Of a DNA stretch of 64,000 nt, positions 8,273 to 17,634 are shown one piece after another. Below the pieces are notes generated by a model. It was not told where the DNA came from. It was given only the letters and a program-made list of their open reading frames with translations, and did no database searches. Within the stretch, counting starts at the first letter, position 1; each line of letters begins with the position of its first letter. The translations under genes and the position numbers were made by a program. The stretch comes from Tritrichomonas foetus (lineage: Eukaryota; Parabasalia; Tritrichomonadida; Tritrichomonadidae): positions 1 to 64,000 of the forward strand of contig MLAK01000595.1 of assembly GCA_001839685.1 (NCBI GenBank), read 5' to 3'.

Positions 8273-11104
8273 ATGTTGATTTTCTTCATTTTCTTAAATC
8301 GTTTCACCATCACATCAAACTCAATTGAATTCAATGGAAAACACATTCAAATCGAAAATGGTCGTAGTATTCTCGCTGATCACAATTCTTGGTATTTCGT
8401 TAAATATCAAAACGTTGAAAATCCACGAAATTTCTATGATCATCGTTCTTACATTTCACCAGAATGGAGGAAAATCTTTTTAACTCATCAGGAAGCGGAA
8501 AAATTAAAACAGGTTGCAAAAATTCAACCAATTTCAGTCGAACAGAAAAAGTTTGATTTTTCAGAAAACAATACTCTTTTTTATGCAGAATTCCATGAAT
8601 CATTTCATGCAAATTCTGACCAATTTGTGAAATATAAAAAAATGTGGGAAAATATTTACGAAATTGAAACAAGGTATGTTCAAAAAGTTCTAGAGATTCC
8701 TGAACTCATTTTCATCAGCGATGCACCAATTAATTATTTACATAATCGTTGGGCAGCTGGATACACACAAAAAAATCAAATTCCTGACATGTCAAAATTC
8801 GGTTACATGTCACCTCGCTATATGAGTGACCACGGACTTACAGGTCAAAACCAGGTCATCTCTATTGTTGACGGCGGTCTTGATGTGAACCATTCATTTT
8901 TCTATGATCCAAATCATCCAAAATTCTCTTTTGACGTTTTGAACACCGCTCACAGAAAAATAATATTTTATGACTCTTATGGAAATCAGAAAGACTCTGA
9001 AACAAGTGGGCATGGTACACATGTAGCAGGTAGTGCTGCCGGTAATTCAATGTGTGGAAATGAACTTAGTTTATATAATGGTGCTGCTTTTGATGCCAAG
9101 ATTCATTTCATTGATATTCGTTCTGATGATGCATCTCGCTCTCTTTTGAATTTTCCAGTTTCTTTACTTTCTGAAGAAATGGCAGCGACTGGTGCACGAG
9201 TAAGTTCAAATTCATGGGGAGCACGAGGAAACACTGCACAAACATATTTATATAATACTGTAGCAAAATATTTGGAACATCGACTTTTAATGTTTTCGGC
9301 GGGAAATGATGGAAAAGAAGGCTGTTTTACAATAAATTCTCCAGGTGATTGTAAAAATGTATTAACTTGTGGAATGCTTGATAAAATTTTTAATCAAGAA
9401 GCAGAATCAAGCTCAAGTAGTATTTCTTTACTTGGAAATAATGGGAAAACTTATTCGTTGAGTCAATTTTCGGGTACAAGATATGACAAGATCACTAAAG
9501 GTGTGGCTGATTCGCCAACAACAAAAATAATTTCCGATATTACATCTGATAAAGTATACATGACTACTTCTTCTGAAACAATTTGCTCAATAACATCTGA
9601 TAAAGCTCCAGTTGCTGCAATTTTTGCATCTTCTACAAAACCATCATGTAAAACAACAGCTTTCCCAGTTTTTCAAACAACTTCAGTAAGCCAAGAAGTC
9701 ACAGAAGTTATGAGCTTATCTTCTGTTTCCATCAAAGTTGCGCCCAAAGGTAGCTCTTATGCTGATAAGATAAATGAGGATTCAGCAAAAGGACCAACTT
9801 ATCATGGTTTAATTAAACCTGATATTGTTGGCCCTGGAACGAAAATTTTGTCTTCAGATTCTAAAAAGGATGGAGCTGGGCATGGTTGTAGTGTTGGTGA
9901 TCTCAGAGAATCAACAGGTACATCAATGTCAACACCTTTATTAGCAGGAAACGCTTTACTTGCTTACCAGTATTTTCTTGATGGTTATTATCCAACTGGA
10001 ATCAAAACATCAGGAAATGAAATCGATCCAGATGCAAATCTAATTCGTGCAATTATGATTGGTTCTGCAGATCCTGTCAATTCTAATGATCGTGCACCTA
10101 ATTTAATATATGGACATGGTTTAGTGAATATGGCCAACGTGTTTCATTTTGATTCATCTTTAAAAGTTTTAATTCGACAATCAATTAAAATAGACGAAGA
10201 AAAAGTTTTAACATTTAATGTAAATAATGCTGGAAGCAGACAAATTCGAATTGCTATGGCTTTTTTAGATGAGCCAACTACAAATGATAATTCACCATTA
10301 ATTATTGATTTAGATATGTTTCTTGTTCTTCCTGACAAATCAATTATATATGGAAATATGCATCCTGGTAATCATGAAGAACACTTTTCAACATGTGAAA
10401 AAATTGTCATTGATTCAAATAAAGTGCAAAATGGTAAATATGAACTACATATTGTAGGTGGTGGAAATATAAAAGCATCATTTAAAGAAACTGCTCAATT
10501 TTCAATGTTTGTTGTTGGTCCACTTGATGGTGGATTGTCTGATTGGACTACACAGACACGCAAAGTTTGTACATTTCCAAATGTCGGTGTAAATTGTCAA
10601 ATTAAGGCGATTGAAATCACAAATAGCTCATCCATTCCTTTAAAGTCGTGTATGGCAACTTATGCATATTTTAATGTTCCTGAACATTACGCCAATCTGA
10701 CAATGATAATTTCTAAACCTACCGATGCAAATAGCAGAGTTTTTTATCAATTAACGCCAAATGCTATTCCACTTTATGCATATGAATATAAAACAACAAC
10801 ACAGTCTTCAGAAGCACTAGTTCATATTAATTTAAAAAATACCACCTATGGTGAACATTCGTATCTAGGAATGAGATTTGGAAATGCAGGTCCAAATGAT
10901 TATGATCTTTATTTTGAGTATGTTTATGATGTGTACGTGGAACCAATTCCAAAACCAACTACGCCTGTAGCAACGATGAAATCGCCAATTATGATAGCAA
11001 TGATTATGGGATATGTTTTATTTGCGATCTCACTTGCTATAATGATCATGTTTGTTGTTTTATATGTTAAAAAGAGAAATTCTTTCAGGAAGCTTGGCGT
11101 TTAA
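8273..11104 (+). CDS. membrane-anchored subtilisin-like serine peptidase (family S8)
   Basis: A 943-residue protein. A short hydrophobic N-terminus (residues 1-17) suggests a signal peptide. The S8 catalytic triad is complete: Asp200 in 'SIVDGGLD', His247 in 'SGHGTHVAG' and Ser551 in 'GTSMSTP'. The oxyanion Asn345 lies in 'SAGNDG'. About 205 residues separate Asn345 from Ser551, more than in a minimal subtilase, so an insert of roughly 100 residues rich in Ser and Thr is present there. A beta-rich C-terminal part (640-890) is followed by one membrane span (about 907-932) and a short basic tail. This predicts a type I surface or lysosomal protease. Trichomonads carry many such peptidases. All catalytic residues are intact, so it is probably active. 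Confidence 0.93.
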   Translation: MLIFFIFLNRFTITSNSIEFNGKHIQIENGRSILADHNSWYFVKYQNVENPRNFYDHRSYISPEWRKIFLTHQEAEKLKQVAKIQPISVEQKKFDFSENNTLFYAEFHESFHANSDQFVKYKKMWENIYEIETRYVQKVLEIPELIFISDAPINYLHNRWAAGYTQKNQIPDMSKFGYMSPRYMSDHGLTGQNQVISIVDGGLDVNHSFFYDPNHPKFSFDVLNTAHRKIIFYDSYGNQKDSETSGHGTHVAGSAAGNSMCGNELSLYNGAAFDAKIHFIDIRSDDASRSLLNFPVSLLSEEMAATGARVSSNSWGARGNTAQTYLYNTVAKYLEHRLLMFSAGNDGKEGCFTINSPGDCKNVLTCGMLDKIFNQEAESSSSSISLLGNNGKTYSLSQFSGTRYDKITKGVADSPTTKIISDITSDKVYMTTSSETICSITSDKAPVAAIFASSTKPSCKTTAFPVFQTTSVSQEVTEVMSLSSVSIKVAPKGSSYADKINEDSAKGPTYHGLIKPDIVGPGTKILSSDSKKDGAGHGCSVGDLRESTGTSMSTPLLAGNALLAYQYFLDGYYPTGIKTSGNEIDPDANLIRAIMIGSADPVNSNDRAPNLIYGHGLVNMANVFHFDSSLKVLIRQSIKIDEEKVLTFNVNNAGSRQIRIAMAFLDEPTTNDNSPLIIDLDMFLVLPDKSIIYGNMHPGNHEEHFSTCEKIVIDSNKVQNGKYELHIVGGGNIKASFKETAQFSMFVVGPLDGGLSDWTTQTRKVCTFPNVGVNCQIKAIEITNSSSIPLKSCMATYAYFNVPEHYANLTMIISKPTDANSRVFYQLTPNAIPLYAYEYKTTTQSSEALVHINLKNTTYGEHSYLGMRFGNAGPNDYDLYFEYVYDVYVEPIPKPTTPVATMKSPIMIAMIMGYVLFAISLAIMIMFVVLYVKKRNSFRKLGV

Positions 11105-11530
11105 ATTGACTTTCCCAATTGTTGTCTTCAAATGAATTATTTTGTTTGTATTTTATATTAAAAATGGTTTTATCATATTCTGATTTCATTTAATTTTGCA
11201 TTATTTATGCTTCTGTTTATGTTTTTCTTTTCTTTGTTGAATATATACTATTTCAACTTGAAAAAAGTCAAGTCTGTCGATAAGTTGAATTTTTTCAAAT
11301 CTTCAAAAAGGATTTACATAAAATCGAAAGTAATCGACGAAAAAGAGATGAGGATCGATAAAGTTTAAACTCAAAACGATGAAAAGTATTCAACAAATAA
11401 TCGACTAAAGCTCTATTTATAGTTTGCCTTTCCACATGAGTATTCAAAAACATGTTTCTACATACATACATACATATATATATAACAAAAAATGAACAAA
11501 AAACAAAAAAAGCAGATTTATTTGAAACAT
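11105..11530. other. intergenic stretch between convergent genes, with a microsatellite
   Basis: This is the 3' space between two convergent genes. It contains a CATA/TATA simple repeat at about 11461-11482 and an 8-base inverted repeat TTCAACTT...AAGTTGAA (about 11249-11287). No gene was seen. Confidence 0.55.
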
Positions 11531-12910
11531 TTATACGAAAAACATACCATTAGTTGGCTTTTCTTCACTTTTTCCAATCAATTCTAAATATTCCTTCAAG
11601 GAAGAAACAGTCAAATTTTTAACAAAATTGATGTCATCTTGTGTGCAGGCACCTGGTGTTGCAAAAACGCCTTTAAAGTAGCATATGTCTGCTTCAACAA
11701 CACTCACAAGCTTATTTTCATTGCTGCAGACGAGTCTCAATTCAGTCTTTCTTCCTGATTTGGTTTGCCAGCAGTGAGCACCATTATCGAAGTTCATGGT
11801 TGGTTTTTGACTGATATATCGTTTCACATCTGAGACTAAATCTTTATCCGTATTTGAATTATTTGAAAAAGTTTTATAGCTGCCTAAGCTAGTACCTCCT
11901 TGATTCATTTCTTTCAAGAAAGTCAGTTTGAAATCGTCAAAAGTAAATTCGTTCTTGAAAATTGAAATAAATTCGCTTGGCAAATTTTCTTTTGAAAATC
12001 CATCAAATTGGTCAGCAATGGAGATTTTGTTTTTCCAGTGAGCAATTTTATCTTTATACAGTCTCACTCTTCCGTCTTTTTGACGCATGAAAACTTCTGA
12101 AAAAGCAATATCTTGTTGATTGACAAAGAAAATAAATTTCCATATCTTTACAAGAATAGATAAATTCTTCTTTGGTTTATAAATTGGTTCTTGAGGCTGT
12201 TTCGAAGAATCACTTTCATTTCCATCTGAACCATTTTCATTCTTTTCATTTTCATTTTCATTTAAATCAATTTCAAAAAAAATGATTTCAGAATTTTCAT
12301 TTTTTGGATCTTCCCAGTTTTCGAATTCATCTGGAAAAAAAAATTGTGGTGTTGGAGTTGGTGTTTTTTCACCATTTTTAATTTTCTTTATTTTGTAAAA
12401 AAAATTTCCAATTTTTGTCTGATATTTATTTTTTTTATATTCAATAGAAGACCGTTTTTTTTCGCCCTCCTTGAATTCATTTTCTCTTATTTTCAAGCCT
12501 TCTTCAAGAATTGAGGTGATTTTTTTGTTCAATTTTTTCCTCTCTTTATTATTTTTTTTGCACGTGTCTTCACATTTTGAGTGGGAGGAACTCTTCTGCT
12601 CGTCTGAGCCATCGCAGCAGTCACAAATTCCGTCTCCAACACTCCACCTTGGAATTTCGTATGGAATATAATTTTCGTTGCGACAGTAAAAATTGACATC
12701 TGTTGGGCCAAGTGAAGTGCCTGGTTCGTCTGATCCGTCGTTGCAGTCGCGATAGTTATCGTTTAGTTTGGAAAGCGGGATTTTTTTGGTATTATCGAAG
12801 CATGTGAAAGTTCCACTTTTTTCATCAATATGTGAAGAGTATTTCTGATCGAGAGAAGGGGGAACGCCAAGAATTGCACATGAAACAACAATGGTAAAGA
12901 AAGAAAGCAT
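11531..12910 (-). CDS. glucosidase II beta subunit
   Basis: A 459-residue protein. Residues 1-16 form a signal peptide. The N-terminal GII-beta domain carries two LDL-receptor-like cysteine modules, with 'CNDGSDEPG' and 'CCDGSDE' as their acidic ends. A charged Lys/Glu coiled segment (about 130-250) follows, then a C-terminal MRH lectin domain (about 370-440) with 'CWQ', an Arg in 'LRLVC', a Glu and 'CYF' at the usual mannose-binding positions. The partner catalytic alpha subunit trims glucose from N-glycans in the ER for calnexin-type quality control; beta localises it and binds mannose. The protein ends 'NGMFFV' and so lacks an HDEL/KDEL signal. An A/T-rich start region with a TCATTAA initiator lies just upstream. 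Confidence 0.93.
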   Translation of the reverse strand: MLSFFTIVVSCAILGVPPSLDQKYSSHIDEKSGTFTCFDNTKKIPLSKLNDNYRDCNDGSDEPGTSLGPTDVNFYCRNENYIPYEIPRWSVGDGICDCCDGSDEQKSSSHSKCEDTCKKNNKERKKLNKKITSILEEGLKIRENEFKEGEKKRSSIEYKKNKYQTKIGNFFYKIKKIKNGEKTPTPTPQFFFPDEFENWEDPKNENSEIIFFEIDLNENENEKNENGSDGNESDSSKQPQEPIYKPKKNLSILVKIWKFIFFVNQQDIAFSEVFMRQKDGRVRLYKDKIAHWKNKISIADQFDGFSKENLPSEFISIFKNEFTFDDFKLTFLKEMNQGGTSLGSYKTFSNNSNTDKDLVSDVKRYISQKPTMNFDNGAHCWQTKSGRKTELRLVCSNENKLVSVVEADICYFKGVFATPGACTQDDINFVKNLTVSSLKEYLELIGKSEEKPTNGMFFV

Positions 12911-12920
12911 TTTGTATATT

Positions 12921-12927
12921 TTAATGA
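12921..12927 (-). promoter_or_regulatory. candidate initiator (Inr) of the glucosidase II beta gene
   Basis: On the minus strand TCATTAA lies 10-17 bases before the ATG and fits the trichomonad Inr. A GGCC-containing block followed by an A-run (12934-12953 on the plus strand) lies just beyond it. A similar block is found upstream of the karyopherin gene. Confidence 0.45.
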
Positions 12928-13097
12928 GTTACTTGGCCGGTCAAAAAAAAAAATCAATAAATCCGATCAAATGAAATTGAATTCCGATTAAATTTTTGGC
13001 TATTTACAAAAACAAAAAGTTTTAATTCAAGACATTTTTTATATGAAAACAAACAGTATTTGTATACTTATTTAGCCATTTACTATCAAATTTCCAA

Positions 13098-14258
13098 ATG
13101 TCATTTCGAAACAGACTAAGTCAATCAAGGTTAATTTCTTTTAGGCCAATTGTATTTTGGTTTTTTATGATTCTTAATAATGCGACATTACTATTCTTAA
13201 CTGTTTCGGGTTCTCTTTCTTCATCACCTCTACTTTCTACATCATCAGATTTTTCCCGCTCGAATCTCCAAATCAGCAATTTTTACATTCACAAACACTT
13301 TTCCTCGCTCGTTTTTTCATCTTTTCCAGTTTTTTCAAACTCGGTAATTCATTCGCACTTTTCAAATTTCCTCAATTCTGTCTTTTCACTTCACAGCGTC
13401 GATCAACAATTCATTAATGGCTTTTCAAACTCATTTTCCAATCCAGTGATTCCTAAATCATCATTTTTATGCAAAAACAGTATTTTCTACAACAATTCCA
13501 CACCTTACAATGGCGGGTGTATCTCCTTAACAACAAATCATCAAATCAATTGTAACATTTCAGACTGCGACTTCAAAAACAACACGGCTGGAATTGGGGG
13601 AGCTTTGTATTTCTCCTCGCCTGCGGGAAATGCAACCCTTAGTCGCACAACATTTCAATTTAATTATGCTCAAATTGCATCACATTCATTTTTTTTAGTC
13701 GCCTTTTTGTATGCTGATTCCTCGAATTTCAGGCAAAGTATTGGCAATAAGTCTTCACTTCAATTAATTATTCAATTCACAATCACGAATGCGCTTTTTG
13801 TATTTTATAATTGTCACTTTTTCAGAAATGAAGGACCACTTTCTTATGAATCTTTATATCATCCAATCCTATTCAATCGTTGTTGTTTCTTAAATTACAA
13901 TTTAACCGAAGGTTATCCATACACGTTCAATTTCTTTCAGACAAGCAATTTACTTTCGTTTGACAGATGTGTCATTAACATGCAAGCGATAAATGTGTTC
14001 AATATTTATTCTGGTTCATTAATGATTCATTTGAAAGAAGAAGATCCACGTGGAAATGAATGTAGAATGATTCCAACGCCAACTCCAACAAATGGTGAAC
14101 AGTGGAGTTCTGAAACTGGAATAGTTACAATCGTAACAATTATTTTCTTCGCAATTGTGTCAATTATTGGAATATTGATTGTGAGTTGCTGCAGGTGTGA
14201 CCAGGTTCCCAAAAAGAACATCCCTGAAATTGTTCCATTCAATAAACCCCGCCGGTGA
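13098..14258 (+). CDS. beta-helix (Pmp-like) single-pass surface protein
   Basis: A 386-residue protein. After an N-terminal hydrophobic span (about residues 18-40, a signal peptide or anchor) comes a Ser/Phe/Asn-rich region. It carries repeated strand-turn units such as 'FYNNSTPYNGGCISL' and 'NNTAGIGGALYF', the GG-A/C-[hydrophobic]3 plus FxxN pattern of right-handed parallel beta-helices (chlamydial Pmp-like repeats known from trichomonads). A membrane span at about 340-365 is followed by a Cys-rich, basic cytosolic tail of about 20 residues. Several Asn-X-Ser/Thr sites fit an exposed glycosylated protein. The same layout appears in the gene at 59319. An adhesive or surface role is inferred from the family. 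Confidence 0.8.
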   Translation: MSFRNRLSQSRLISFRPIVFWFFMILNNATLLFLTVSGSLSSSPLLSTSSDFSRSNLQISNFYIHKHFSSLVFSSFPVFSNSVIHSHFSNFLNSVFSLHSVDQQFINGFSNSFSNPVIPKSSFLCKNSIFYNNSTPYNGGCISLTTNHQINCNISDCDFKNNTAGIGGALYFSSPAGNATLSRTTFQFNYAQIASHSFFLVAFLYADSSNFRQSIGNKSSLQLIIQFTITNALFVFYNCHFFRNEGPLSYESLYHPILFNRCCFLNYNLTEGYPYTFNFFQTSNLLSFDRCVINMQAINVFNIYSGSLMIHLKEEDPRGNECRMIPTPTPTNGEQWSSETGIVTIVTIIFFAIVSIIGILIVSCCRCDQVPKKNIPEIVPFNKPRR

Positions 14259-14591
14259 TTTGATCAGATTTGCTGTTTCACTTCGGACTTTGATACCATG
14301 TAATATTTGTTTGAATTAAAAAAGTTTATTTCATTGATAAACATTATATGAAATATTTTGTTGATTTCTAGTTCATTATTCATCATGTTGTGCAGTATGC
14401 AAAGATCTATCCAATACATATTTGATTTGAGACTTTTATTCATTCGCAATTAAAACAAAAGGTTATACATGAAATGAAAATAGAAAATCGATTTTCTTCG
14501 AGAAAAAGCAGAAGAGAAAACCTGTAAGACCAAAAATTCTGAATCATAAAGTTTAATTCCTTTTTTCAACCCTTTTTCTAAGAGAAATCAC

Positions 14592-14649
<58 letters not shown>

Positions 14650-14736
14650 TTGCTTATTTAATAACAGTGAAAAATCAGAAGACAGAAAAAAAGACAGAAA
14701 AAAAATAATGTGATCAGATATTTTTTAAATACATAT
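14259..14736. other. intergenic space between convergent genes
   Basis: This is the 3' space between the beta-helix gene and the convergent karyopherin gene. Its only distinctive content is the long poly-A tract described separately. Confidence 0.6.
14593..14645. repeat. 53-base poly-A tract
   Basis: This is an uninterrupted run of 53 As, preceded by TCACC and followed by TCATTTG. It is by far the longest homopolymer in the window. It could be the tail of a retroposed RNA on the plus strand or simple slippage expansion. I see no obvious target duplication flanking it. The assembled length may be inexact. Confidence 0.9.
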
Positions 14737-17634
14737 TCACGAAAGATAAGTGCTGAGAACTTGAAGTCTCTCTTCATCTCCATTTAACACTGATGAGCAA
14801 AATTGTTCACCTCCACATGATGAAACAAGCTGAATAAGAAGTTGCCTTAATCGATTAATGGTGAATTCATCAATCATATTTTTTTTTAATACATCGACAG
14901 GTTCAGTGAAAAGCCTTACTAGAACAGCTGCAAATTGTTGGATATATTGTCCATTTGACCTTTCAAAGAGCCACATAAAGAATGCAAGAACGTCTTCATT
15001 CTCAGAGGCATCCATACTTGGTGGCATCATGTTCAAAAGAATGGTAACTGATTCATCAATATCGTAATCACCAATGATGTTCATCATAATTGTGCCAATT
15101 GCACTAACACAGTTATCATTTGCCATTAATGCACTTTCAGAACTTCTTGTATTGTTTTGAAGTCTTTCAAACATCTTAGGAATGAGAGATTTAAGATGTT
15201 CACGAATTTGATAACGTCCAGTGTTCGCTATAGCTTTAATAGCAAAGTATCCAATATAATTTCCACTAAATGCTTCTTTCTTTGCAATTTCTAGTAATTG
15301 TTGTATGATTTCAATTGGCATATCAGGTGATGCTCTCACTAGATCAGCAAAAATTTGTAAAGAAAGGTTTCTTAATGATTTCGATGAACATTGGGAGATG
15401 TCAAAGAATAATTGTATGTAAGGCTGACATGTTTGGAATGCTGCATTTTGTAAAGTGTCAATTGTTTGTCTAAAAACAATTTGAGCAGCATTATGAACCT
15501 CCTCATTGTATTTCTTGGAGGAGAAACATGGAAGGGAATAAGTGAATGCATTTGAAGCTGCTTCTAAAACATTTGGTTGAACTGCCTCACCTCCACACCA
15601 TTCAATCAATGTCGAAAGTGAATCAAGGCACTTTGCTGTGCATTCAAGATCAACACTACGATCAATCATTTGAAGAAGGATGTTGATTACTTGTGGAACG
15701 ACTTCAACTCGATTGGGAAGATAGGTAATTGCAGATGCAATTAGATTAGCACCAATTGCAGCATGAACATTTGTTTGACTATCAATTAATTCAAGTAATG
15801 TCCCATATAAGTTTTGAAGAACTAATGGATAATTTGCAGCGCAGCAACATAAAACACGAAGAGAAATATCTTTAGTTGATATTTTTTCACAATATTCTTC
15901 ATTATTAGATGGCATTTGGCAGATAGATAATAAAATTTGAACCATTGGTTCAATAGTTGATGTTGTTGAATCTTTCAACTTTTGCAGAAGATAAGAATAT
16001 GCATTAATGCATTGTTTTGCTATAAATGTATCCACTACTTGCCCAGTATTCAAATTGGTAAGAATGAATTGAGCAAATGGTTCTGCAAATTGAGCAAATT
16101 CTTCTGGGCATTTATTTAATAAGTGCGCCATACAGTAAATTGCAATTCCTCGAAAATGTTGGTGTGGAGCATCAGTCAGCTCAATTAACGGCTTAATAAT
16201 ACTGAATATTTGAGGGAAAAGTGCATGAACACTATTCTCAGAGTTCTTAATAAATGCTGCAATACACCACATAATTTGTTCTTGGGTATCTAAAACACTG
16301 CCATTTAAATTGTTTGTGAAAAATTCAATTCCACGATCGAAAATTGGGTCGCAATTGCCAATAGATCCGATTAATTCGGAAAAGGTATCAATCATTTCAT
16401 TTGATGGTGAAACAGTTAAAGCATTAAATGCTGCTTCTTGAATCGAATCAGTCATCTCAGTTATTTCTTCAGAAAATATGAATGCTATTTTAGAAAGTGC
16501 ATATAAAGCGGCTTCTTTTGTACAAAGTGATTGTGATGAAACAATCTGACATAAATAAGAAGCTATTTCACTTAATTTTTGACTATAGTAATCATAGCTT
16601 TCACCTTCATCAATACTGAACCTGATGAAGACGGCAGAAAAATAATTCATACAAGGGTTTTGGTGGTTTGAGGAGATATGAGATGTAAAGTAATCAAGTA
16701 GTTTTGAACTATTTCCGAAAAATTCAGCAAGTGGTTCAATGATGTAATAAGGTGATAATTCATAAGGATCATATGGAACAAAAAGTGATGAAATTAAATC
16801 AAAAGCACAATTAAATATGGCGATATGAGTTTCTGATTGAATGATTTCTTCGTGATAACTATCGAATAATGCAATCAAAACATTATATGCATTTTTTCGC
16901 ACTTCAAATGAATAATTTTGATTTTGAACAAGCCCAACAATTTGCTGCATTAAAAATTCTGCATTTATTAAAGGACAAAACTTGAAAATGCCATTTCTGA
17001 AGATGTCAAATAATTGGATCAAAATTGTTTCCTGAGTGTCTGGTGAAGACATAATTGCGAGAGCTTGAGGGAAAACTGGTCCAAATCCAAGATGATTACT
17101 GCAAACTGAGGTGAGGTGAAATGCGCACGAAATGGCAGCAACTTGAGTTTCAACACCAAGCTGAAATCCAGAGCTGATTTTGGATTGATACAAACGAAGG
17201 GTGTCATCATTAATACCAATGAGCTCCATATTTTCGTCGATTAGTCGAAGGGATGCATTGATGGTTATTGGAGTATCTTCTTGTCGAATAAAAGTGACAA
17301 TCATCTGTATAACAACTGGATCAGGAAAATCGTTAATCATATTGACCAAGATATTGGCGACAAGGAGATTATTGGTGGCTGTCAAAAGTTGGAATAGCTG
17401 TTGAATCATCTCTCCCTTATTTTCGTCGTTTATCTGGCTTTTGAATATGTTTTTGAGACCGTATGAGGCGTATTGTTTGATGAGGTCGCTTTGGTCAGAA
17501 TTTAAAACAGCAATTACGGCTGGAAAAGCCTCGGGGGTTTGATAAAAGTCGGTAAGGATTTTGGATATCTCTTCTACATTCGATCCAGCTGCAATGTGCT
17601 GGTAAAATTGGACAAGCTGCTCAGAAGAGGACAT
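14737..17634 (-). CDS. karyopherin/importin-beta family transport receptor
   Basis: A 965-residue, all-helical protein made of tandem HEAT-type repeats from end to end, without signal peptide or membrane spans. The N-terminus has the importin-beta N-terminal pattern: helices with 'ISKILTDFYQTPEAFPAVIAVL', then 'DLIKQYASYGLKNIF'. This is the site that binds Ran-GTP in karyopherins. The length matches importin-4/5 (Kap123/Kap121) type receptors, which carry ribosomal proteins and histones into the nucleus. Which subfamily it belongs to cannot be told by eye. Frequent acidic residues on the repeats fit a basic-cargo binder. It converges on the beta-helix gene. Confidence 0.85.
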   Translation of the reverse strand: MSSSEQLVQFYQHIAAGSNVEEISKILTDFYQTPEAFPAVIAVLNSDQSDLIKQYASYGLKNIFKSQINDENKGEMIQQLFQLLTATNNLLVANILVNMINDFPDPVVIQMIVTFIRQEDTPITINASLRLIDENMELIGINDDTLRLYQSKISSGFQLGVETQVAAISCAFHLTSVCSNHLGFGPVFPQALAIMSSPDTQETILIQLFDIFRNGIFKFCPLINAEFLMQQIVGLVQNQNYSFEVRKNAYNVLIALFDSYHEEIIQSETHIAIFNCAFDLISSLFVPYDPYELSPYYIIEPLAEFFGNSSKLLDYFTSHISSNHQNPCMNYFSAVFIRFSIDEGESYDYYSQKLSEIASYLCQIVSSQSLCTKEAALYALSKIAFIFSEEITEMTDSIQEAAFNALTVSPSNEMIDTFSELIGSIGNCDPIFDRGIEFFTNNLNGSVLDTQEQIMWCIAAFIKNSENSVHALFPQIFSIIKPLIELTDAPHQHFRGIAIYCMAHLLNKCPEEFAQFAEPFAQFILTNLNTGQVVDTFIAKQCINAYSYLLQKLKDSTTSTIEPMVQILLSICQMPSNNEEYCEKISTKDISLRVLCCCAANYPLVLQNLYGTLLELIDSQTNVHAAIGANLIASAITYLPNRVEVVPQVINILLQMIDRSVDLECTAKCLDSLSTLIEWCGGEAVQPNVLEAASNAFTYSLPCFSSKKYNEEVHNAAQIVFRQTIDTLQNAAFQTCQPYIQLFFDISQCSSKSLRNLSLQIFADLVRASPDMPIEIIQQLLEIAKKEAFSGNYIGYFAIKAIANTGRYQIREHLKSLIPKMFERLQNNTRSSESALMANDNCVSAIGTIMMNIIGDYDIDESVTILLNMMPPSMDASENEDVLAFFMWLFERSNGQYIQQFAAVLVRLFTEPVDVLKKNMIDEFTINRLRQLLIQLVSSCGGEQFCSSVLNGDEERLQVLSTYLS

